NCBI GenBank assembly: GCA_900316685.1
Contig: ONDS01000019.1
Location: 1-64,000, forward strand
Origin: an uncultured Prevotellaceae bacterium
GTDB taxonomy: Bacteria; Bacteroidota; Bacteroidia; Bacteroidales; Bacteroidaceae
Direction of reading: 5' to 3'
Length of the DNA: 64,000 bases
Positions 1-7,033 of this stretch are shown here, piece after piece; the first letter of the stretch is position 1; every line of letters starts with the position of its first letter. Under the pieces are notes generated by a model. The model worked only from the letters and a program-made list of their open reading frames with translations. It was not told the DNA's origin and did not search any database. A program made the translations under genes and the position numbers.

Positions 1-78
1 CCATCCCGAACAGAGAAGTTAAGCCCGCTTGCGCCGATGGTACTGCAATGCAATGCGGGAGAGTAGGTAGCCGCCTCC
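1..78 (+). rRNA. rrf: 5S ribosomal RNA, 3' part only
   Basis: The window opens inside a 5S rRNA gene. The stretch CCATCCCGAACAGAGAAGTT followed by the GGGAGAGTAGGT segment near position 58 is the conserved loop and 3' arm of bacterial 5S. The 5' part, and presumably the rest of an rRNA operon, lie before the window. The exact 3' end is estimated from the helix that closes the molecule. Confidence 0.9.
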
Positions 79-85
79 TTTTCAA

Positions 86-127
86 GAAGCCCCCTCCACG
101 CTTGTGTGGAGGGGGCTTCGCTTTTTT
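86..127 (+). terminator. Rho-independent terminator after 5S rRNA
   Basis: A perfect 14-bp stem (86-99 with 106-119, starting GAAGCCCCC) has a 6-nt loop and is followed by CTTTTTT. It directly follows the 5S gene and would end the rRNA transcript. Confidence 0.92.
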
Positions 128-300
128 GCGGATTACTCGGAAAACTCTGATTACTCGGAAAACTCAGAAAACTCTGAATAGTCTGATTACTCCGGATTAT
201 TCTCATTTCATATTTACACCCTCCCTTTGGGAGGGCAGGGGTGGGTATTCCTTACTCTCACCCCTCACCTCTCTTAGTTGTCCGATTACTCTGATATCAT
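128..300. repeat. Intergenic low-complexity and palindromic repeats
   Basis: An 18-bp unit beginning GATTACTCGGAAAACTC occurs twice in tandem (131-148, 149-166) with degenerate copies to about 195. A short palindrome CCCTCCCTTTGGGAGGG lies at 219-235, followed by a CTCACCCCTCACCTCTC run. The palindrome resembles those at 46.37 and 46.53 kb, and the C-rich run resembles the one before rpoB. No gene is evident here. Confidence 0.6.
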
Positions 301-354
301 TTTTTTCTTTCTTTTTTTTGTTAGGTCATCCTTTTTTTGTATTTTAGCGGCCTA

Positions 355-924
355 ATGGCAGATTGGCAGTTTATCATATCGAGGATATATGTCTGGTTCA
401 CAAGGTGGAACCGTTGCCGAGGATTTGGCATACAGTCGCCGAATGACTATGCATTTGTTCGCGATGTGATCAATGAGCACCGTAAATACTATGCTTACAG
501 CAGCCTTAAGCGTAAATACCGATCGCTCGGTGCCATTAATAGGAAGAAGGGAGAGCTATACTTGCGAGTGGCCAATTATCGACAGCCGACCCATGTACTC
601 GACATGGTGGGGAATGAAGACCATGCTCATGATTATATTCTCGCGGGTTGTTCGTCCTGCCATATCCTTACCGAGGCGTCGGAACAAGAGGTACTTGCCG
701 TCGATATGCTCCGGTGTAGGGTAGACGACCTGGGATGGATGGAGAAGATGCAAGATGGCGTGATCATCATCGTAGAGCCGGCGACAGGATATACCATCAA
801 GTCGAAGGCTTGGAGGCAGTTGGTCGACCGGTTGCCTTTCGGCATAAGTTATGATTTATATTATTGTGGTATAATAATAATTGACAAAAATCGTTATAAG
901 CAAAACTATATCATCAACTTCTAA
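355..924 (+). CDS. SAM-dependent methyltransferase-like protein
   Basis: This 189-residue protein has no signal peptide. The start is placed at ATG 355 (MADWQF), because reading further upstream would need a TTG inside a T-rich promoter-like stretch. The middle segment RVANYRQPTHVLDMVG looks like the first strand and SAM-loop of a Rossmann methyltransferase, but the usual GxGxG is degraded. The C-terminus, ending KNRYKQNYIINF, has the tail I recall from a Bacteroidetes class I methyltransferase-like family. It may have lost or changed catalysis. It sits 11 bp before the cobalamin adenosyltransferase gene and is probably co-transcribed. Substrate unknown. Confidence 0.5.
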   Translation: MADWQFIISRIYVWFTRWNRCRGFGIQSPNDYAFVRDVINEHRKYYAYSSLKRKYRSLGAINRKKGELYLRVANYRQPTHVLDMVGNEDHAHDYILAGCSSCHILTEASEQEVLAVDMLRCRVDDLGWMEKMQDGVIIIVEPATGYTIKSKAWRQLVDRLPFGISYDLYYCGIIIIDKNRYKQNYIINF

Positions 925-935
925 TAATTAACACT

Positions 936-1493
936 ATGAAAATAACCAAAGTTTACACCAAGACGGGTGATGACGGTTTGACCTCTCTTGTGGGGGGCTA
1001 TCGTGTGAGAAAGACCAATTCGCGCATTGAGGCGTATGGCACTGTAGACGAGTTGAGCGCCAACCTCGGCCTCTTGGCTTCGTGGATGAAAGACGGGTAT
1101 GACAAGGATATTATCATTAGGATACAGCGCAACCTGTTCACTGTTTGCTCCAATTTGGCCACCGACCAGTCGAAAATGCCCGTGGGCCCATCATATAAAC
1201 TTATTCCATCAGAAGTGGATATCCTTGAGGACGAGATCGACAATATCAATGCCAGCATACCGCCGCAAACGGCTTTCATACTTCCCGGTGGTTCGCATGA
1301 AGCTGCTATCTGTCATGTGTGCAGGACTGTTTGTCGCAGGGCGGAAAGAAGAATTTTCTTCCTACATGAAACATCTGCCGTCGATGCCGAAATCTTGAGT
1401 TATATGAACAGATTGTCGGATTATCTCTTCGTCTTGGCAAGGAAATTGAACTTTCTTGAAGGAGTAAGAGAAAAAATATGGAAGAGTCAGTGA
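936..1493 (+). CDS. PduO-type ATP:cob(I)alamin adenosyltransferase
   Basis: This enzyme transfers the adenosyl group of ATP to cob(I)alamin to make adenosylcobalamin, the cofactor of enzymes such as methylmalonyl-CoA mutase. The 185-residue length fits the PduO/MMAB family. The N-terminal ATP-binding motif KTGDDGLTSLVGG (residues 9-21) and the C-terminal signature RTVCRRAERRIF (about 130) are visible. The second residue of the usual TGDKG-like motif pair is changed to D, a minor variant. It is a cytosolic trimer in known relatives. It follows the methyltransferase-like gene closely, and the next gene has its own promoter. Confidence 0.93.
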   Translation: MKITKVYTKTGDDGLTSLVGGYRVRKTNSRIEAYGTVDELSANLGLLASWMKDGYDKDIIIRIQRNLFTVCSNLATDQSKMPVGPSYKLIPSEVDILEDEIDNINASIPPQTAFILPGGSHEAAICHVCRTVCRRAERRIFFLHETSAVDAEILSYMNRLSDYLFVLARKLNFLEGVREKIWKSQ

Positions 1494-1511
1494 TTATTGG
1501 AAAAAATTTTT

Positions 1512-1519
1512 TACTTTTG
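1512..1519 (+). promoter_or_regulatory. -7 box TACTTTTG before DUF2795 gene
   Basis: TACTTTTG matches the Bacteroidetes -7 consensus TAnnTTTG and lies 29 nt upstream of the ATG at 1548. No clear -33 TTTG at the usual spacing was seen. Confidence 0.6.
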
Positions 1520-1547
1520 CACAACTCAAAACTATAATCTTTAGACT

Positions 1548-1769
1548 ATGTATTGGACACTCGAATTAGCTTCTAAATTGGAAGACGCTCCCTGGCCCGC
1601 TACCAAGGACGAACTCATAGATTATGCCATCCGCTCGGGGGCACCACTTGAAGTGTTGGAAAATCTTCAGGAGATTGAAGATGAGGGTGATGTATATGAA
1701 AGCATCGAGGATATTTGGCCCGATTACCCAACAAAAGAAGATTTCCTCTTCAACGAGGATGAGTATTGA
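1548..1769 (+). CDS. DUF2795 small acidic protein
   Basis: This is a 73-residue, strongly acidic cytosolic protein whose core (WPATKDELIDYAIRSGAP) matches the small helical DUF2795 family widespread in Bacteroidetes. Function is not established. It has its own promoter and a strong terminator 30 bp after the stop. Its last seven codons plus the stop codon lie inside the 105-bp repeat that recurs at 5.06 kb, so this 3' end looks like an insertion or duplication boundary. Confidence 0.85.
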   Translation: MYWTLELASKLEDAPWPATKDELIDYAIRSGAPLEVLENLQEIEDEGDVYESIEDIWPDYPTKEDFLFNEDEY

Positions 1770-1853
1770 TAGGCTTATATAAGTCTAAATCATTTAATAC
1801 CAGCGAGATAAGCAAATTTTATTTGTTTGCCTCGCTGGTGTTTTTATTGGTGT
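1749..1853 (+). repeat. 105-bp direct repeat, left copy
   Basis: This copy begins TTCAACGAGGATGAG and ends TTGGTGT. It matches 5063-5167 at about 103 of 105 positions. It contains the end of the DUF2795 gene and its terminator. A second shared block of about 30 bp (1866-1895, with TGCGTTACGCA) matches 5359-5388. Together the copies bracket an accessory segment. Confidence 0.95.
1798..1847 (+). terminator. Terminator after DUF2795 gene
   Basis: CCAGCGAG (1800-1807) pairs with CTCGCTGG (1831-1838), and an inner stem GCAAA/TTTGC extends the hairpin. It is followed by GTGTTTTT. The same hairpin is present in the right repeat copy. Confidence 0.9.
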
Positions 1854-1865
1854 CTGCCAGATTCA

Positions 1866-1895
1866 ATTATACAAATCTGCGTTACGCATTTTTGT
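1866..1895. repeat. Remnant of ATPase start region with TGCGTTACGCA palindrome
   Basis: These 30 bp match 5359-5388 with one difference. In the right copy the same block spans the start codon of a minus-strand ATPase remnant. Here the ATPase sequence itself is missing, so this looks like a more heavily deleted copy. Confidence 0.7.
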
Positions 1896-1973
1896 TAGAG
1901 CCAATTTGAAACGAACTTTTGAGAAATTAGCATCTTTGGAGCCTTTTTGTGAAAGGATCTCAACGAAAAATTG

Positions 1974-1981
1974 TAATTTTG
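1974..1981 (+). promoter_or_regulatory. -7 box TAATTTTG before AlbA_2 gene
   Basis: TAATTTTG fits the Bacteroidetes -7 element and lies 18 nt before ATG 2000. A start at GTG 1949 would be upstream of this promoter, so it decides the start in favour of 2000 or 2003. A TTTG at 1946-1949 has a longer than usual 24-nt spacer. Confidence 0.55.
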
Positions 1982-1999
1982 CTGCGTCAAACAGAACTA

Positions 2000-3415
2000 A
2001 TGATGACACCAGAAAAGCTAAAAGCGATTATATCCCAAGGCGAGGGAACAGAAGTCGAGCTAAAAGAGTCGAAAGACAGTTTGGCTCGAAAAGTCTATGA
2101 ATCCATCTGTGCGTTTTTGAATCGCAGAGGTGGTCATGTCGTGTTGGGAGTTGATAATGACAGAAGCATCGTCGGCATCAATCCTTCGAAAGTTCAGGAG
2201 CAGTTAGACCAGTTGGCAAAGGACATGAATAACCCTCAGCTGTTCAAACCTACGTATTATCTGAACTTTGAGCCAATGGATATAGATGGCAAGAAGGTCA
2301 TCTACTTCTATGTACCTGAAAGCACTCAGGGGCACAGCTACAAAGGTGTTTTCTATGATCGCAACCAAGACGGTGACTTTGAATTGCGCAGTACTGAACA
2401 GATTGCAAACTTGTTTATACGCAAGAGCAAGTTGAAGACAGAGGATAGGGTATATCCTATGTTGGGTATGAAGGATTTGGATGAGGGGGCATTCGATGAA
2501 TTGAGACGTGGCATCCGTATTGAGAACTCACAACATTCTTGGCTCAATCTGTCGAACGAAGAAATCATTCGCTCGGCAGAGTTGCTTGCTGTTGACCCAG
2601 AAACAGGTAAAGAAGGATTGACGCTGGCTGCTATTCTTCTGTTTGGTAATAGCCATGCCATCACCACGGCCCTTCCTGCTTATCGCATAGATTTGCTTTG
2701 CCGCGTAAACAACACAGAACTCTATGATGACCGGGAACTGTTGAGTTGTAATCTGCTGAAGGCATATCCTATCATAATGGCTTTCATCAAGAAGCATCTG
2801 CCAGAGCAACCCTATATTGAAGGCATCCAGCGTTTCAGTCTTCGTGATACAATCCTACGAGAGGTGGTACTGAACATGATTATTCATCGTGAATATAGTA
2901 GTGCTTATCCAACGACGTTTACCATCTATCGTGATACTATCGTTACCGAAAACTGGAACATCCCATACGTCTACGGTCACATCGACCTTCAGACCATGCG
3001 TCCGCATCGTAAGAATCCAAAGATAGCCAAGGTGTTTTCTCAGATGGGTATCGTAGAAGAGCTTGGTAGTGGTATGAGAAAGATGTTCAAGTACACTCCT
3101 CTATACGCCAATGGCAAAGAGCCCGTCATTGAGGAGCAGGATGTTTACCGCATAGAAATCCCTTATGTTCCAACTTTACAGTCCACTAAGGGCGGAAGTG
3201 GACCAGAAAGTGGACCAGAAAGTAGACCAGAAACTACCCAGAAAAGAATAATAAAACTTCTGATAGATAATCCGAACATAACATCAAGACAGATTGCTGA
3301 AAATCTGAAAATGGCCAGAAGTGGAATCAGCAAGCACCTTCATTTACTTCAAGAGTCTGGTAGAATTAAGCATGTCGGTCCAAATAAAGGTGGACATTGG
3401 GATGTAATAGATTGA
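2000..3415 (+). CDS. AlbA_2/Schlafen-type ATP-binding protein with C-terminal winged helix
   Basis: This 471-residue protein belongs to the family often annotated as RecG-like or transcriptional regulators. An N-terminal AlbA_2 (Schlafen-AlbA_2) domain spans roughly residues 10-125 (EGTEVELKES, GGHVVLGVDND). A GHKL-like ATP-binding fold lies around 295-385 (VLNMIIHREY, GIVEELGSGMRKMF). The C-terminal 55 residues form a winged helix (NITSRQIAENLKMARSGISK). A linker carries a 12-bp tandem repeat (3199-3234) encoding GPES-type units. Role unknown; relatives often sit in defence or mobile islands. It is the only intact gene between the 105-bp repeats, which suggests acquired cargo. ATG 2000 and 2003 are both possible starts. 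Confidence 0.8.
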   Translation: MMTPEKLKAIISQGEGTEVELKESKDSLARKVYESICAFLNRRGGHVVLGVDNDRSIVGINPSKVQEQLDQLAKDMNNPQLFKPTYYLNFEPMDIDGKKVIYFYVPESTQGHSYKGVFYDRNQDGDFELRSTEQIANLFIRKSKLKTEDRVYPMLGMKDLDEGAFDELRRGIRIENSQHSWLNLSNEEIIRSAELLAVDPETGKEGLTLAAILLFGNSHAITTALPAYRIDLLCRVNNTELYDDRELLSCNLLKAYPIIMAFIKKHLPEQPYIEGIQRFSLRDTILREVVLNMIIHREYSSAYPTTFTIYRDTIVTENWNIPYVYGHIDLQTMRPHRKNPKIAKVFSQMGIVEELGSGMRKMFKYTPLYANGKEPVIEEQDVYRIEIPYVPTLQSTKGGSGPESGPESRPETTQKRIIKLLIDNPNITSRQIAENLKMARSGISKHLHLLQESGRIKHVGPNKGGHWDVID

Positions 3416-3431
3416 GAGGAAAGATGTTTTT

Positions 3432-3737
3432 ATGGATATCATTGCTGAAGCATTCAAGTATGGCCTTGACCCAACTGACGAAAAGCAGCGCAGGATGGCG
3501 ACTGGCTATCTGTTAGAGAATGTGTCGTAGATTGACATTGCATCAGAGTTCAAAATTGAACTTACTGCTGCCTGTACCAGACAACTCTGTGATGCCATGA
3601 CGGTCACCAAAAACTTGATGGCGAACTTACTCCTCGCCGCTGGCGGCAGAGGCAGTGTTGGTGTTGGTGGAGGGGGTTCTAATGGTGAACTGACCAACTG
3701 GGATGGTACCAAGAAAAAGACTGGTTGGGGAATGTAA
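3432..3737 (+). pseudogene. Mobilisation-protein-like remnant with in-frame TAG
   Basis: One reading frame runs from ATG 3432 to TAA 3735-3737 and is broken only by TAG at 3528-3530. The downstream half has a glycine-rich stretch (GVGGGGSNGE) and ends KKKTGWGM. That resembles the tails of relaxase or mobilisation proteins from Bacteroides mobile elements, but the match is from memory and weak. No relaxase catalytic domain is present, so at best this is the end of a decayed gene. It lies 16 bp after the AlbA_2 gene. Confidence 0.35.
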
Positions 3738-4280
3738 CGTGATACCAAATTTACACAATAGCATCGAAGGGGTGTTGTTATGACACTCACCTCTCCTAAG
3801 TTGCAACTTGTTCAATCTTGCAAGTTCGCAAAAACAATTTGACTTTCTTTTAAAGATACTCAGACATTGGTGCCAGCCTAAACGAACCACTTTCCGAATC
3901 ACATTGGTTAATCGCCAATGTGATTCGGTTTTCCTAGAATGTAAAGAATATTCTATGACTTGATGGTGTATTTGCGGTGTGTAATTAGTCAGATGTATGC
4001 TTCAACGTAAGATATTTGAATTTGTCATTTCGCTTTTGAACTACAATCTGACGAAGTCTTTGCTGAAAAAGGAAAGATAATAATGATTATGCATTTATGT
4101 GGTTAATTAGGCATAGAAGATAGACAAATTAAATACTAACTTTTATCTTTTTCCGAAAAAAGGTATATCTACAATCCTGATTACGATGACAAAATCGTCA
4201 TTTGTTGTTAAAACTTATAGATTTCAGAAAAAGATTGCTTATTTTTCATGCTTTGATATTATTTATATACCAAAAACATA
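3738..4280. other. Gene-free stretch inside the accessory segment
   Basis: About 540 bp of AT-rich DNA without a convincing gene on either strand. Apart from the strong hairpin terminator at 3894-3932 I see no structured element. The composition differs from the GC-richer core genes, in keeping with acquired DNA. Confidence 0.5.
3894..3932 (+). terminator. Strong hairpin terminator
   Basis: A perfect 14-bp stem (3894-3907 CCGAATCACATTGG with 3915-3928) has a 7-nt loop and is followed by TTTT. It would end transcription from the AlbA_2 gene and its remnant partner. Confidence 0.85.
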
Positions 4281-4288
4281 TAACTTTG
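4281..4288 (+). promoter_or_regulatory. -7 box TAACTTTG before HEPN-like gene
   Basis: TAACTTTG is a good -7 element 17 nt before ATG 4306. It supports that ATG rather than the in-frame ATG at 4186, which would lie upstream of the promoter. Confidence 0.6.
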
Positions 4289-4305
4289 CGTCAAAAAGAA
4301 AGAAT

Positions 4306-4947
4306 ATGATAGGAAGGGCAAGAACAAACTTAAGAGCAGAGATTGAAGATCAGTATGAAATTCTGTCCTTTTTGGTGTCTGATATAAGTTCTCATTATCA
4401 AGAACAAGTTGACGATGTCGAGGAAAAAGTAGCTGAATTTAAAAAAGTTAATGCAAATGAAGATTACGAGATCGTTTCGAGTGAGTTGAGAAACTTTTAC
4501 GCTGCATCAGAGATCTGTGATTAGCGATGTGTGCAATCCAGACAAATTCTTTTTTGTGCTATATTTGCGTACTATGAAACGATGCTTAATAGGATAATAG
4601 TTTCCTATAATATAAGGCCATGCAACCAACGTGATGCAAAATCTATGGTTGAAGGCATTTGTAAATTCTTTCTGGACAAATATCATTCCTCTTTAGAGAT
4701 AGAAAACTTAGTGTTTATTAATGAGTATTGTAGGTTATTACGCAATCATTTTATGCATGGATTTTTGTCAGATGAAAGTAAAAGAAAGGCGTTGTGTAAC
4801 TACAGTGAAAGATTTGGTGGTACAACGTATTATTCCGACATATACTATGAGATCGTCGATAATAGTTTTTTGGTTAAAGTACTGAAGACAGTTTTGGAAA
4901 TCCTTACTACACTTGACGATGCCCTATGTGAGCAAAGAAATGAATGA
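4306..4947 (+). pseudogene. HEPN-like protein interrupted by an in-frame TAG
   Basis: The frame is continuous from ATG 4306 to the stop at 4945-4947 except for TAG at 4522-4524. It would encode about 213 residues. The N-terminal half is helical and acidic. The C-terminal half contains a hydrophobic helix (FCAIFAYYETMLNRI) and then RNHFMH, which fits the R-x4-6-H catalytic motif of HEPN ribonucleases found in toxin-antitoxin and abortive-infection systems. The motif lies after the TAG, so a truncated product would be inactive. Reinitiation at ATG 4531 is possible but has no clear ribosome-binding site. It has its own -7 box. HEPN assignment is from motif and helix pattern only. Confidence 0.5.
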
Positions 4948-5062
4948 TTGTTTGTCAAACCCGTCAATGAGTCGCCTTTGATCGCCTCAGACCGTGCGGT
5001 TTATTTGGCTAAAAATAGTTAAGAATGGTGTAAGTTGTTGATAGTCAATTGTGAGCCAAGTT

Positions 5063-5167
5063 TTCAACGAGGATGAGTATTGATAGACTTATATAAGTCT
5101 AAATCATTTAATACCAGCGAGATAAGCAAATTTTATTTGTTTGCCTCGCTGGTTTTTTTATTGGTGT
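5063..5167 (+). repeat. 105-bp direct repeat, right copy
   Basis: This is the right-hand copy of 1749-1853, including a stranded fragment of the DUF2795 gene end. Differences are a G/A change after GATAG and one in the T-run after the hairpin. It marks the right edge of the accessory segment. Confidence 0.95.
5112..5160. terminator. Duplicated DUF2795 terminator
   Basis: The hairpin CCAGCGAG (5114-5121) with CTCGCTGG (5145-5152), followed by seven Ts, is the duplicate of the terminator at 1798. It now lies just past the minus-strand ATPase remnant. Confidence 0.85.
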
Positions 5168-5382
5168 TTTAACCAATAGTATAAGAAATAATCGTAGATG
5201 AAGTACTGCCCGTTATTGCTGGTTATGATGTCTTTTTCCTGTAAGGCAGACAAACTTCGTTGAACGGCACTGGCAGAGGCGTATGTCAGGAAAGGATTCT
5301 TTATCATACTCCCAGCGATTATATGTTTTCTGGTGCCAAAGATAGCCAAATTATTCTGATTATACAAATTTGCGTTACGCAT
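5158..5382 (-). pseudogene. ATPase remnant, first and last residues only
   Basis: This 74-codon frame has an amino end of about 16 residues joined directly to a C-terminal winged-helix-like tail (SAVQRSLSALQEKDIITS, then YFIYDYFLYYWL). That tail pattern is typical of the large Bacteroidetes AAA ATPase family of about 380-450 residues with archaeal-type ATPase domains. The P-loop and nearly the whole ATPase core are missing, so it reads as an internal deletion. The ATG (5380-5382) overlaps a TGCGTTACGCA palindrome. Confidence 0.55.
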
Positions 5383-5389
5383 TTTTGTA
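5359..5389. repeat. TGCGTTACGCA palindrome block, right copy
   Basis: This is the partner of 1866-1895. The 11-bp palindrome TGCGTTACGCA (5371-5381) lies over the ATPase remnant start and resembles the longer palindromes at 5764 and 5838. Confidence 0.7.
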
Positions 5390-5546
5390 TAATGAAGAAC
5401 GAGAAGACAAGTTGATAACTTTTGTTTTTCATAGTAAAGAAAACAGGTAAGAATAACTATCTTTGTCAAAAAGTAATCCGATTTTGTAGTTTTTTGCCTC
5501 CTTAGTGTGACTTACTATCAGATGACGAATTAAGAATCAAGAAAGA

Positions 5547-5744
5547 ATGAACGATTTAGAACGTGAATTTGAAGAAATGGTCAGGAAGAACCGAGGCACG
5601 ATTTACACCGTGTGCTACATGTTCTCCAACGACCAAGACGAGGTGGCCGACCTGTTCCAGGAGGTGCTCATCAATCTTTGGAAGAGCCTGCCCTCGTTTG
5701 AGGGGCGCAGCGACGTGCGCTCCTGGATCTACCGAGTTAAGTAA
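5547..5744 (+). pseudogene. ECF sigma factor, truncated after region 2
   Basis: The 65 residues match the start of an ECF sigma-70 factor: region 2 motifs with DEVADLFQEVLINLWKSLP and SDVRSWIYRV, which in full-length relatives continues through region 4 to about 160-190 residues. Here the frame ends two residues after IYRV. Region 4, needed for -35 recognition, is absent from the following DNA. The break coincides with the start of the palindrome-bearing segment at 5745-5860, so it looks like deletion or insertion damage. No anti-sigma gene follows. Confidence 0.8.
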
Positions 5745-5763
5745 GAGAGGTGCTGGCGAAAAA

Positions 5764-5851
5764 TGCGTAATTACGCAAAAAAAGTAAGTGAATATTTCGA
5801 TATTTCAATAATTCCGCTTATTTTTGCAAACAGAAAATGCGTATTTACGCA
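5764..5851. promoter_or_regulatory. Two TGCGTA..TACGCA palindromes flanking a -7 box
   Basis: TGCGTAATTACGCA (5764-5777) is a perfect 14-bp palindrome. TGCGTATTTACGCA (5838-5851) is a near copy 74 bp on, and both are followed by similar A-rich sequence ending AAAAAGTAA. TATTTTTG at 5819-5826 between them fits a -7 promoter element. This looks like the operator/promoter region of a lost gene, perhaps the same ATPase family as the remnant at 5158, since related palindromes overlap its start. Confidence 0.55.
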
Positions 5852-5937
5852 GAAAAAGTAAACAACGATGGTAATAAAGTGAGGTTGGCTAAAAATCTAT
5901 GATTTGCAAAAGAGATGCTAAGGCGTGCTTTACTCCT

Positions 5938-6378
5938 TTATTTCACTTTCTTGAAATTCAACACCACATCGGAGCCTATGAGATGCCAAGCCATTTCTTT
6001 TGCGGAAAGTCTTAGAACATCATATTCGTTCAATTCTGAAGGCGTACCACCGTATTGGCCCTCGAAGATAACCAATCGACGCCCGTGGTCTGTTACCATA
6101 TAGGTACGCAGAACGGTCCTGTCACCTGTGAAGACATCATACACATAAATGGTGCAATCGCCACATGTTGAAGGAGTGCCTGGCGTAAAAGTGTATTGCA
6201 CATATCCCTCTGCGACAACACCTTCATCATACACCTGCTCCCAGGTGCCAGCGAGTTGGCCTATTTGCAATTCGTCATCGTCGCTGCTGCAAGAGGCGAT
6301 GGAGAATGCAGCAAGCATCATGAAGATCATTCTCCAAATCTTCATTGTTTCCATTTTCCCCATAATTAGATGCTTCAT
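5938..6378 (-). CDS. Lipocalin-like lipoprotein
   Basis: This predicted lipoprotein has up to 146 residues. The signal peptide ends in a lipobox at SIASC, followed by SSDDDE, an acidic stretch typical of lipoproteins exported to the surface in Bacteroidetes. The mature part begins with QLAGTWEQV and ends with LNFKKVK, the GTW-type start of small lipocalin-like beta-barrel lipoproteins. Methionines at 6378, 6363, 6354 and 6345 are all possible starts; 6345 (MKIWRMIF) gives the most normal signal peptide. It lies 36 bp after the preceding lipoprotein gene and is the last gene of the sigma-barrel cassette. Ligand unknown. Confidence 0.65.
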   Translation of the reverse strand: MKHLIMGKMETMKIWRMIFMMLAAFSIASCSSDDDELQIGQLAGTWEQVYDEGVVAEGYVQYTFTPGTPSTCGDCTIYVYDVFTGDRTVLRTYMVTDHGRRLVIFEGQYGGTPSELNEYDVLRLSAKEMAWHLIGSDVVLNFKKVK

Positions 6379-6414
6379 TTGTATTTTATGATTGTTCTTT
6401 TTTTTACTTTGTAC

Positions 6415-6963
6415 TTATTTCCTTAGTTTGCCAATGCTTTCCAAATAGGAAGTGAACAGCTCCCACTGCCCTTCGTTCTTCTTGATGTTTGCCTTCACCT
6501 CGTCCGTGTCGATGAATTGGAGGGGATAGCAGTCGTGCAAATAATAGCGGCCTTGGTGGGGGTCGGTAATCACGTCATAATGCAGAACAAGGTCAGTGTA
6601 TGTTCTGCTGTCCCAGTCGCCTACAAAACTGCTGACCTCGAACAAGGTATTACCTCCTAAATAGAATTTGATCTGGTGGAAAGGTTCCAAAAACTCGTAT
6701 GGCTGTTTGTGCATGTCGCGAAACTTGATTTCGCGTGTGGTGGTGTTAAACCATTCGATGTCTTGCTCGGTAAAAACCAGCTGCTCATAACTGTCAGGGC
6801 GCGTTCTTGAGTCGATCAAGCCACAGGCGGCTAACATGTGCTCTTCAACTGGGTCGATTATCACGTCCTTTCCGCTTTCTAAACTGTCAAGACTGCAAGC
6901 AGCCATCACTGTGCCGACAATGACTATCGCCATCATCCGAGAGAGGGATTTGTTTGGTTTCAT
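6415..6963 (-). CDS. Lipoprotein of unknown function
   Basis: This 182-residue protein has a type II signal peptide (MAIVIVGTVMAACS). The mature part has no family I recognise. It contains a repeated aromatic/acidic pattern and paired cysteines (AACG and HDCY), which could form a disulfide in the periplasm. It lies 70 bp downstream of the sigma-barrel fusion gene on the same strand, so it is likely part of the same transcript and perhaps a target or partner of that regulator. Confidence 0.6.
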   Translation of the reverse strand: MKPNKSLSRMMAIVIVGTVMAACSLDSLESGKDVIIDPVEEHMLAACGLIDSRTRPDSYEQLVFTEQDIEWFNTTTREIKFRDMHKQPYEFLEPFHQIKFYLGGNTLFEVSSFVGDWDSRTYTDLVLHYDVITDPHQGRYYLHDCYPLQFIDTDEVKANIKKNEGQWELFTSYLESIGKLRK

Positions 6964-7033
6964 ATTCTTCAGCGTTTAAAAATATGGGTCTTTCTATTAG
7001 TATAGTCCTTCGGACTTTGGAAAGACTGCACGT

